DNA of 64,000 nt from Macrocybe gigantea. Its lineage: Eukaryota; Basidiomycota; Agaricomycetes; Agaricales; Callistosporiaceae. The notes below the pieces were generated by a model. It saw nothing but the letters and a program-made list of their open reading frames with translations, had not been told where the DNA came from and ran no database searches. The position numbers and the translations under genes were made by a program. The stretch is taken from assembly GCA_011319805.1 (NCBI GenBank), contig SJRY01000164.1:49681-113680 (forward strand), read 5' to 3'. Shown piece by piece: positions 1-12,051 of this stretch. Numbering within the stretch: position 1 is the first letter of the stretch; each line of letters opens with the position of its first letter.

Positions 1-343
1 AGAAGGCAGAAGGAGGAAAGGATATAAGGGAGATGCTAGGAGAGTCTAAACCGAATATAACGAGACGGTGGCTGTAACCCTTTCAAAACAGACAAATATG
101 AACCACGTTTGTCCCAGAATCACACCGCAAGTCGCCAATCAACCAGCAATGTTCCTCTCTCTCTCCCGACGCGTAGAAGGAAGTGAGCATGTTGTGATCA
201 TGCTCCTTCATAGCACATAGCATATCTTTCCAGGCATTAGATCCAGGTCATTAAGCGGTCCTGATCATAAAATACAGATATATACATCGTTAGGAGAAGG
301 GCGGCTCGTGCAGCGGAATGTTACGCAGGATATCACGCGGACA

Positions 344-1162
344 TCACTTCCGCAGTGCGTATTTCATTAATCCAGCACCAACAGTCAGAAGACCAATTCC
401 AATCGCGACAGCCGCTCCTCTGCTGACTGACACTTGGTTCAGCGCAACGTCCCGATCGGGAATATAATGTCGTGCAAAAAGGTCGTTTTGTATCCAAAGG
501 ACCTGCGATAACATGAGACAAATGTGAACGGTAGAGAGAAGAGACACACCTTGTTCAAGGCCCTGACCACTCGTGTCTTGGTCTCCGGATCCAGATCCGG
601 GTGCGTCATGACCGCGTTAACAAGGATATCCTCAACATAACCAAGGAGGATAGCACAGTGGGCATATTCGACACGGAGGCCGGGTTTTTTGGCTCTTTAA
701 ACACGAACAGCTTGTCAGACGAAACGCCAGGCCAAATACATCCACGAAGGCGTAGACATACCTATGAGTGAAGCCCGCCTCTCCGGTGTGCATGATGCCG
801 ACTTTGTCAAAGTATTCCCATGTCGTGTCGGCTTCATAGTCCAATGTCACCACTTTGACAATGTACTGCATAAGGAAGTCTTTTCGGAACTTGATCTGCG
901 GGTGGTTCTGGTTGAGCTCCGTAATTTTCGTCGGTGCGTCGCCAGAGTACCCGGTTTGTCTGGGCACGAAGGCCTTGGCAGTAATATCAAATGACAAAAG
1001 TTTCTCGTATACGGTGTCGACGACGACCGAAGCCAGAGGGGCGACCACTGGTTTGGCAGCATGGAGAGCAGCAGCATCCTCATGCGTGAACTGGATGAAG
1101 TCACGCAAGTAATGGACGCGAGACGGGAGATGGGTGAGGGTCTCCGGGGCTATGTGTTGCAT
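344..1162 (-). CDS. Membrane-anchored protoglobin (globin-sensor fold), 3 exons
   Basis: Three exons (762-1162, 550-694, 344-502) join in frame to 234 codons plus stop, across introns of 67 and 47 bp with GT-AG ends. The start is the first ATG, giving MQHIAPETLTHL. The body matches the fungal protoglobin family: TVYEKLLSFDITAKAF, then the conserved HTGEAGF and KKPGLRVEY segments, then an all-helical LLGYVEDI region. Protoglobins bind haem and sense or process O2, CO or NO; the exact role in fungi is unclear. The last 30 residues form a hydrophobic helix (AAVAIGIGLLTVGAGLM) ending in basic KYALRK. This suggests a C-terminal tail anchor with the globin facing the cytosol (inference). No neighbouring gene suggests a pathway. 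Family assignment is by recognition of conserved blocks; the haem ligand was not proven. Confidence 0.85.
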
Positions 1163-2607
1163 GATCGTGAAGAAGGGTGGTTATAACCGCCATCGACCCC
1201 GCACATTCTTATACCTCGGAAGCGGCAGAACCTCGACCAGAGTGGCCAAATGCTGGAGACTTCCTAGAGCCGTGAAACTCGCTAACTATCTTCCGAAAGG
1301 ATCGCGACGCTGTGACGACCATCGGAACTATACGTGTGAATGAAATAGGATCGTCAATGTTCTGGCCTAGACCTATGTCATTTCGGGGCCCTAGAAACCA
1401 GAAGAATGCCTGAGAATGCGCAGAAAAGGACAGCAAACGAGTCCAGTTGCGTTCTAGCCAGCGCCATGGAAGTATCTCATGAAGGACAAAGACTCGAAAG
1501 ATAAACAGGCACAAAGAAATCACCCGCGGAAATCCTCCACTCTCAGAAAGACTTACTGACATTCATGATGCTTCTGGTTGGCTGTCGAGTCGCCAACTCT
1601 TGGGCTCTGCTGTACCTTGGTCTGCCCGACAACACCATTATTTACCGATCGGACGATATCGGGACATCAACCACTAAGCGCAGCAGAAATAATTTCTCTC
1701 CAGGCTCATTCTGAAAATTTTTCTTTATTTGTCAACGGATGCGGATGACAGTCCAGAACCTTAAAATATCCATCTAGTCGCTGAAGTACACTACGTTCGC
1801 CTATGGATAACTTAGTACTGAACGAATGAATCGTAGTGATTTGTATCATCAAGTGGTAAGCCATCTGATCAAGCAGTTTCTCCGAAGAGAAAGTCTAGCC
1901 AAGTCGAGACGCGGAGAGTCATGAACAGCCCGCGCAATTTGGGTGACTCATGATTTCGTAAAAATCGGCACGCCAGCCCGTGATTTTCTTACACTGACCA
2001 TTCTCGTACCACTTGGGAAGGGCTGTTCAGTGGGGATCAAGAAGGGACAGCATCTATCCCGAAAGTGGACTGATACTTTTTATTTTTTTGAGATTGCAAT
2101 TGCAGCGTAATGGTCATTGCTATGAATGAGTAACCATCATTGGATTGTTGAGCTTCCAGCGTCAAAAAAGAGATAAATTCATGCCATCAGAGGTCGGCGA
2201 ACTCATTGTGAGGGTTGATCTGCCGAGCACCTGCGATTTGCGATTTGCCAGATGGCTGATTGGACGAAGCGAAAGTTGCCGAGATCACCAGGAAGTCGAA
2301 AACAAGTTCTTCATCGATACTCGTCAATGTTCCGACCCACTCTTCCAGATAGTTACTCTACAGAACGACGCCGTAATGGCAATTTCGTACTAATAATTCC
2401 ATGCCAGTGAGAGTCGGACGCAGCGAGGCTTCCCGGCTTCTGTAACGATTTCATTGTCATGGTTTTGTCCGAAGATTTTTTGCCCTTCCGCACGATGCTT
2501 GGTCACGCTTGTTTCTGGAGACAAAGGAAAATAACTACCAACAATGTATGCGTAATCCCGTGACGCAAGTCGACGCGTACACCTAGGTCTCGCTGCTACT
2601 TACGACC
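1163..2607. other. Intergenic, no gene recognised
   Basis: This stretch lies between the start of the protoglobin and the start of RPT6. It probably contains both promoters, since the two genes diverge. Open frames at 1209-1562 (-) and 2145-2393 (+) show no recognisable domain or splice continuation and look like chance ORFs. Confidence 0.6.
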
Positions 2608-4138
<1,531 letters not shown>

Positions 4139-4615
4139 ATATCCACCTTGTCTTATCCTCTTTTTTTGCTGGTTGTAATGATGATGCATATCTCCTTCCT
4201 TCTGTGAAGTTTCTTTTTTTTCTGGAGGCGGCTTTTTGGCGAGCGTTTGGAATGTCTCTTCCCCCAGTTCTGACTGCTCACGACAGATACGACGAACGTG
4301 ACCACCACGCCGCTGGTATTTGACGATCGCACGTCAATTCTTGAATGAGTGTTCAATTTCTTTTTCTCGTCTTATCAATGCCATTTCTGACTTCATTTGT
4401 ACGATCCGCCCTGGGTTACCAGAGCTTTTTCAGCGCTTCCTTCCGCTGGTTTCTGTCATAGCAACTATTGATCAGGTTGCGCGATACGAAAGTTCTTTGC
4501 CTACACGTTGTAGCGGCGTGTCCGTCGATTACGTACGTGTCCTGCGAGTGGGAAGGCTTTTTAACGCTCGTCGTCTTATCACTTTCATCTTACTCGCGTT
4601 CGACTCTCTGCCATC
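4139..4615 (+). other. Intergenic between RPT6 and the helicase gene
   Basis: A 477-bp gap holding the RPT6 3' untranslated region and the promoter of the downstream, co-oriented helicase gene. I see no conserved coding frame or clear regulatory motif. Confidence 0.5.
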
Positions 4616-7600
4616 ATGGTTGGCGTCTGCCCGCAGTTCATCTCGAGTGGAACATGCACGGATTCATCCTGCACCTTCCGACATGACGTCCTCGTTTGCG
4701 AAGATTGCGGTGTCGTCTGCCATACCCATGGGGTTTTCGATGCCCACATGAGGGGTCGCAGGCACCGTGCAAAGGTTTCTGGTGTTCAAAACGTGTATTA
4801 TTGTTCGGCATGCGAGAGAAACATTCCGAAGCTCAATTGGGCAACTCATACAAGCGGGAAATCTCATCGCAAAGCAGTTGAGCGACATGGCCTCAATAGC
4901 GTCGAAGCGAAGCTCGTCGTCTCTGATATTGAAGGTCACAAGTATTGTGACATCTGCTCCCTTCATGTTCTCGTACATCATTGGGACAAGCACATCATCA
5001 GTCGTTTTCATAAAAAGCACGAACGTTTCATGGCCTTTAAATCCGTTCTTGATGAAGCAGAAAGAGACAAAAATGGCATCACAATTGAAGGCACCTTCAA
5101 CTTTGACATTATAGATCCGAGCATCAGTGCCAATGGCTCAACGCTCACGCCTACGATCAAGACGGAAGTGCCGTCCGCGAGGATATCTCTACTTGCTATT
5201 CAGCTTTTATCTCAGAAAGGAGGCAGATATCTCACATCTCAAGGGTACGGATACGACATACTCTGTGATCCGAGGATTTAACCGGTTTGCAGGTTCTCGG
5301 TTGAGATGGAGGGTCCAAACAGGACAATCACGCACACTCGACCTATGAATCTGAAAATCTCTTTTTCCAAGTCCTATGCTGGTCACTATGAAGACCGCGT
5401 GGAATTCACACTTGAGGACCTCCAATTGAAGAAACAATTCATCATCTCGCGTTCGCTTCGTGCAATTGTCGGGAACAAGGCTGACTACGAATTGTTGCGC
5501 CCTACAGCTCCTTACATACCAAAAGAACGTGTGCCTAGACAGGCGGAAACTACGGTTGTTGAAGGTGTCTTACCTCCAGCGCTCAATGCGATACCCTACG
5601 TCGTTAAGCTTCCCAAGGCCGAAATCCCTAAGGGATTGTTAGCTATCCTTGAGGGCGAAGAAAGGGTGGCAGAAATCACCAACAAAATCCGGAAGGTCTA
5701 CATACCGAAGACATTGGACGGAAACACATATGCTCGGCATTTCAAGCATCTAATTTGGATTGAAGACTTTCGGACAGCGTATGCTTCTTCATCCATTCAC
5801 CTCATGATTTCCTGATATAAAGTCTTCAGTCGCGATCTCGAGCGATACGATATGCACGACGCCCAATTGTCGAAGTATAACAGTTATTATTAGTGGGTAG
5901 GAATTTTTGTATGAGTACATGTCTTCATCTTGAGGTCTTCTAGTCTTCCCGTGCCTGGCCTCGCGGAGAAAAGGCCTAGCGTTCTTATCGGCGAGTGACG
6001 TGCCTTTTCAGCCCGCACTGAATTAACGCCGCCATCCAGGTGATCGCATCCTTGTGCAGAAACACGGTTCTGCGGAAGGGCATTGGTTCGAGGGCAGAGT
6101 GCACGTCTTACGTCAGGCTGAGGTTGGCTTGCGGTTCCATCATTCCTTCCAATGGAATGCGTCCTATACGTTTAACGTCCGATTCAAACTGAATCGCGTT
6201 CCCGTTCGACGGCAGCACCAAGCTCTGGACACCGTATTCGCTCCAGCGCGAATCTTCTTTCCGATTCGGAGCCAGTTGCCCGCTACGCCGGAGCACAGCT
6301 TTCGTATGCAGACATTCGATCCGCTCATCAGCTCAAATCCACCCCAATGGCAAGCAGTACAAGCTATTCTTCGTCAACCTCCAGGAAGCGTCCCGTTCGT
6401 GGTTTTCGGGCCGTAAGCTAGGACATCTGCATCTTAGCTCGCCTTTCCTCATAATATTGATTGTGTAGGCCTGGGACTGGAAAAACTGTTACGATTGTGG
6501 AGGCGATTCGACAAGTCTTACGGGCGAATTCGAACGCAAAAATTTTAGCATGCGCACCAAGCAATTCGGCTGCTGATTTAATCGCGTTACGACTCCATGC
6601 CCTCTCTACAAATGAGCTGTTCCGTTTTTATGCGCCGTCGCGCTACAAAGACCAAGTGCCCGATAAACTTCTTCAATATACATACACCAATGCACAAGGA
6701 CAATTTTCCGTACCCGCCCTTGACCGGATGATGTGCTTCCGTGTCATTGTGACAACATGCATATCAGCCTCTGTGATTCCCAATATCGGCATCCCGCGAG
6801 GTCATTACACCCACATTTTTGTAGACGAAGCAGGACAAGCCACGGAACCCGAAGTCTGCGTCTCGATCAAAACAGCGGCCGACAACAATACGAACATCAT
6901 ACTCTCTGGCGACCCTAAACAGCTAGGGCCCATAGTCCGATCTCGGATTGCTCAACAGCTCGGGCTGGAAAAGAGTCTGATAGAAAGATTAATGGAAACA
7001 GACACTTATAATCTGCAGAATGGATCTGCGAAATCGTGAGTGACGATTTGCCTCTATGACGCCGAAGTCTCCCGACGAAAAGAACGCAGCGTCGTCAAGC
7101 TAACGAAGAACTTCCGTTCTCACAAAACTATCTTGTCCTTCCCCAATGAGATGTTCTACGAAAATGAATTACAAGCATGCGCCGACCAGAACAAAATCAA
7201 CTTTTACTTGAAATGGCCTCTTCTACCTGCGGCTGGTTTCCCAATCGTATTCCACGCAATCTCAGGAAAAGATGATCGCGAAGCATCCTCGCCTTCATTT
7301 TTCAATATCGGTGAAGTTTCGCAAGTGAAATCGTACATCCAGAAACTTCGCGAAGACCGCAAGTTCCGAATCAGTCAGACATTTCATCCCGTTTTATTAT
7401 GATGCTACTCAATACCCGCCCTGCGCATATAGCTGATGACGACATTGGTGTGATTTCGCCGTATCATGCCCAATGCCAGAAGATTAGGGCTAGCCTTAAG
7501 CCAATCGCACAGGGGGTTAAAGTCGGTTCGGTTGAAGAATTCCAAGGACAGGTTTGTCTCCTAGTGCATCAGAATTTGCTCCGTAAATGTTGATTCTTTC

Positions 7601-8081
7601 TATAATTTAAGGAACGACGCGTCATTATTATTTCAACCGTACGGAGCAGCAAGGAATTTGTTGAATATGACATCAAACATACTCTTGGATTTATCGCCAG
7701 TCCGAGGCGGTTCAATGGTCAGTTTTTCGTCAGATTGTGATGCTCTTGTCTCATCTGCTTGCATTAGTCTCGGTCACTCGGGCTCAGGCTCTTCTGATTA
7801 TCGTTGGCGATCCCCAGGTGTTGTCGTTGGACCCGCTGTGGCGGTCGTTCCTGAATTACGTACATAACCACAACGGGTGGGTAGGGGAGCCTATCACGTG
7901 GAATCCCAACGAGCCAGTGAGACCAGAAGGCGGCTATGACCAGACCATACGCGACGAAGCAAGGCTGGACATGAACGAGTTTTCGAGGAGGATGGAGGAG
8001 CTCACATTGACAGGTGCCATCGATGAAGAGACCGAAATCGCCGACGCCCAGGTCGAGAAGCCTTGGCGCGAAATGGAGTGA
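4616..8081 (+). CDS. MOV10/SDE3-type superfamily 1 RNA helicase with N-terminal zinc fingers
   Basis: Ten exons (4616-5244, 5293-5778, 5830-5892, 5944-5990, 6040-6412, 6469-7035, 7090-7373, 7433-7551, 7612-7717, 7768-8081) close in frame to 995 residues. The N-terminus has a CCCH finger (C-X8-C-X4-C-X3-H in CPQFISSGTC...SSCTFRH), followed by C2H2-type, U1-like fingers (YYCSACERNI, KYCDICSLHV). An SDE3/MOV10 middle domain follows (GFSVEMEGPNRTI, YYYLPVPGLAEKRPSVLIGDRI). The helicase core has motif I GPPGTGKT (about residue 532), motif II DEAG (about 650), LSGDPKQLGP, TKNFRSH, DIGVISPYHAQ, GSVEEFQG and the motif VI region VSVTRAQ. Relatives unwind RNA 5' to 3' and act in RNA silencing and restriction of retroelements. 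That role here is inference. The intron at 5991-6039 needs a GC donor (TCG|GCGAGT). No break in the frame was found. Confidence 0.93.
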
Positions 8082-9633
8082 TAGAGTTTGCACAGCGGTG
8101 GATCCTAGGAGCGAGAGCGTTGTGGGGAGGTTCACCACTTTATTGTGCCACATTTCAACTGAACACTTACTATTGACCGCATACTGGAATAACTGATCGA
8201 TTCATGTGCATGATCTAGGCGTACTGTTTCCATACATCGGCCGAGTCGCCGCCGTTTGATACGCAATTGATCCTTGGCCTTTCATGAGATGGCCGTCAAG
8301 AGCTCGACGAAACGCCCTTTAGGGATGTCAGCCATCGAGACGTTTACCAGGCGAATATACACTTTCTCCAGAGACACGGACAGCGAGTCATGCCGGCATT
8401 GCAAACGACCGACCATCGGCTCGCAGACTTTGAAGTGAGAAATATCGGAGTAATGTTTCCTAGGGCCTCGGCCTCCATGTCAAATAAGCCGTGGACAGTC
8501 CTTTTCAGACGCGCTTCTGTGCCAGCACATCGATCGAAATAGAAAGCATAGTGCATGAACGGCGAGATGCGGCTGGAATGGGCAAGGGCCATGCCTTCAT
8601 GATCTGCCCTGACAGTCAGCCTCCCGGCGACTGCCTCTGCTCTTCGTTAATTGAACTGGCCGGAAGGGGTTATCCATGAGGACGGTTATGCCCTCCCCGT
8701 GCTCTGCATCACAGAGGCGTGTGCATGGCGTCCATTGTGATCAGGCGGACTACGCCCGACGGGATGTGGACGCTTAGTTGTCAGGAATATTCAACAATAA
8801 TTGCCGAGTGCGTCTCGAGTCCAGCCGTCATCGGGAGCCAATGGCATCTCGCCAACAAGTCCATCAAGAACTGTGAACGTCGAGAAAAACACTGGACTCG
8901 ATGCCCATCTCATCTGATGTAGAATGCCAGTGAATTACATCTGCTGGACGGGCAACGCCGAACGCTAGACAGGCAACGTTCTCATAAGTCTTCGTATGCA
9001 TCAAGCCCACGAAATGATGTAATGTGATCCATTATATTCCTAGGGTGTACCGATAACTATTCTGAAACCAGAGCTATGGATGCGAGAATTTCATCCACGA
9101 CAAAATACCAGTTAGAGAGCGCCTTAGTATATATGTATATAAAGAAATTTCTACGAATGCTCAGTAATCGTACAATCGAAATCGAAAGATACAGCAGGCG
9201 TTTGTTCGGCGATAATGCGGTAATCCGAGAAAAAGGAGAAAGGGGGCCTGGATCCTGGAACCTCTAGAAAAAATGGATAGCAATCGAAAATAGGTGATAA
9301 GCAGCAAAGCATGCAGGAGAATCGAACCTCTTGCTGGGATATAAAACGAACTAAGATGATGAGGTAGAAATGGCTATATCAGTCTCATTTTGGTACATTC
9401 AAGGAGGATTGAGGAGCGAAATTTCATGACAGCGCTTCGATTGCCGTGGGGAAATATTGATCATAAATGGGGAATAAAAGGACAGAAAAAGGATATAGGG
9501 CCATAAAGGGTTCCGGTTTGCGGTAATGCTATGTATGCAGCAGGATAAGATCAGACGTGGAAAAACGAAAAGACGATGCCGAGGGCCACACTGCCGTTAT
9601 CGGCAACTTGAGTTGTGTGATTTGTAGAGCATG
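8082..9633. other. Intergenic, possibly a decayed minus-strand ORF
   Basis: This 1.55-kb gap lies between two convergent genes. On the minus strand, a frame around 8287-8680 reads through MALAHSSRISPFMHYAF and, after a frame change, through HYSDISHFKVCEP to ADIPKGRFVELLTAIS. The second part ends in a proper stop. I do not recognise a family, and no splice model joins it to an upstream start, so it is either a relic or chance. The rest (8700-9630) shows no supportable gene. Confidence 0.35.
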
Positions 9634-12051
9634 TCACAGCAGCTTTGATTGCTTTAGGTGCTGGCGGATGACCATATCCCTAACTGGAGAAAGAAAACAA
9701 CCATCAGATTGCAAAAGCTTGAACGATGTTCGAAAACGTTTACCGCTAGCGATGATTCCCGCTGTCGTTGCCGTATCCTAGGAGAGAGAAAGTTTTAAGG
9801 CAGAAACTCCGTGTAGCAGACATGTAGACACGCACTGTCACTGACGTGCAAAAGGCGTAAAATTTTCGCGGGTTCGGCGAATATTCTCTGTGAATAGCGC
9901 TGAATTTCCCCCTCAAATCTTTGGAGTGACGTGTGAGCGACGCAATACCTTGAGAAACGAGGGAATGACTGGCTCAGAGGGTGAGGAACGTACATTTGCT
10001 AACATTATCAAGATCATTTTCTCGATCGCCATAGCTCTTGATATACCTGGAAAGCCTGTGAAAGATAACAGTGCAATTAACAACAGAATTCATTCAGAAG
10101 GACCGAAGGTGAGATTCTAACCTGATTCCAGATTTGAGCTTAGCGTCGAGTATGTCACACTTGTTGAGGAACAGAACAAGGTCGACGTTGGCAAGGAGCT
10201 TGTTCGAGCAGACCGCTTTCCATAATAGCACCGAATCCTCCTAATAAAGAGGACTTGATTGAGGATGCCATGCCAATAAACAATTGCACCAGGGGACACA
10301 TACTAGGCGATTTACAGAGCGGTCCTCAGCCAGGACCTGATCAAATCCCGATATAGGAGCCAGGAAGATGATTGCATCCACTGCGGGTCAAAGTTCAGAT
10401 GATCTCGAGATATGGCGATGTTGTGCCATTAAAGGAGACTTGCCGTCATCAAAAAATGGGACCCAAGTAGCTGGGAGTGAATAAGCAAAGCGGTCAAGAT
10501 GACTCGGTATACAGAAAACACTCACGACGCTTTAAAAATGTTCGATAAGGCGAAAATCCCTCAAATCACGAATGACAAACAGGAACACGTACCTGACTTC
10601 TGCTGCCACCGACGTCGACGATCCGCCACTCCGCTCCATGATCTCGTCCTGCGGTCACCTCCATTTCAAACTTGTACTCGCATACACCTACAGTTTTTAG
10701 GCGGGCTTTCAGCACGTCGTCTGATTCGCAATAAAACTGTCAGCATGGCATCGTACTCGTAATTGATTCAAGTGCATACCATCTGTTGGCATGTATTTTA
10801 GCGATGATATGCGCTCCAGGTCATTAAGAAAACTGGGAAAAAAAAATCTCTGAGATCATGTTACGACCAGAAAGGAGCATATAGGGACTTACAAACCGGG
10901 AGACTCCTCCAAACGGACTCTTTTGCGTCTGAGAATTTCGCGAACGGCCTCGTCATTCCACAAGGCAATCATGTCTTTGCGACAGGTATGAAGAACTTGC
11001 TGTGACTCGTCCGGAGTCTCCAATCCGGTGTCGCCGGCACTATTGGGCCTGCCATTCTCCCGGTTGACGTGGTCGTCATCGTCAGAATTGAAGCTTGCAT
11101 TGTTCACTCTGGCCTTGGCTAATGCTCCTCTCCAGCCTGGTCCAGGCCGGACAAAGATTTCCTGAGTACGATAAGAGCTGCTGGAGACATGCTGTGGAGG
11201 GTACGAATGAGATGAGGGACCAAGGTGCGTCGCTTCGTCTTCGTTTGGAGGAACGAGTTTCGCGATCAGGAGCTGTTCGACGTGACGCAGGGGAGCGAGA
11301 CGGGTCTTAAGTGCCTCCAGCGGCGTCGACGCTAAGGTGACAGAGGAAGGGTTGGACCTCGAGGCTTGCATCTCAGAGTCAGATTCTCCATCGGATTCGC
11401 CGCCAGAATCGACGCGTATTGTTCCGAAGTTGCTGTCTTCGGTGTCGTCTTGGGGTGGGAACGAGTCGGATGTGGGGAGTGGCGGGATGTGGCTCGGCAA
11501 TGGCGGTGGGTGCGATCGGCTGCGAGAACGAGAGCGACGGGGCGACGTCTGCGGAGAAGTGCGCGGGGAGACTGACTGGACGGAGGAAATGGCTTCAAGA
11601 ATGATTCGTATTGATCGAACAATGTTCAGCTGGATAACGCCGCGCCATAGTATGCGTTCTTCCCGGAACGCTGTCGGCGTGTACAACCGCTGGAATTCTG
11701 CACGTTTCATGGATTCAATCGCCTATGCAAATGCCTCTGCCAGAAGGACAAAAAACTCACGTCTGAGCGTCGTGGACTTGCCTGAGATATAATTAGCGCA
11801 ACGGAGAAAGGAGTAAAAGAGGGACAGACCTGACTCGCTTTGGCCCAGGAGGAGAAGTCGTACGATGCGTTTCTTCCTCCGAGCCTGCTTCTCTGCCTTT
11901 ATGCTTGCGTCGATGGCCTGGCTCACCCTGTTCGCTTCCTCCTCGCGTGCGAGACGTAGTTGACGCTCCTCAGATGTCTCGTCTGGGGTGGCCTCAAAAA
12001 TTCGTCGAGAGGATCGTAGTCGTCGTGACTGCGGGCTGCGGGCACAGGCAT
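9634..12051 (-). CDS. Large G-protein alpha subunit with helical-domain insert (one-base frameshift in exon 1)
   Basis: Twelve exons on the minus strand: 11830-12051, 11761-11781, 10893-11697, 10780-10832, 10589-10720, 10444-10470, 10304-10380, 10122-10240, 9994-10055, 9836-9918, 9744-9777, 9634-9683. The total is 1685 nt, one base short of 562 codons. Diagnostic G-alpha blocks are the P-loop GQSESGKST, switch I ARLKTVGV, switch II VDVGGSRSQ, FLAPISGFDQVLAEDRSVNRL, NKCDIL and a TSVTDT guanine loop. The helical domain carries a Ser/Pro-rich and acidic insert of over 100 residues (about 11,050-11,570), as in expanded basidiomycete G-alpha families. The Met-Pro start offers no myristoylation glycine. 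The switch II Gln that is catalytic in classical G-alpha is Ser here. The frame breaks at 11985-11988, where four Gs stand for an expected five. Intron 10381-10443 has a GC donor. Function as a receptor-coupled GTPase is inferred. Confidence 0.88.

Noticed and set aside
1209..1562. 117-codon minus-strand ORF upstream of protoglobin
   Set aside because: No conserved content; the region is better read as promoter and leader.
8344..8592. 82-codon minus-strand ORF
   Set aside because: It has a slight protein-like look but no recognised family, and the best continuation needs a frame change.
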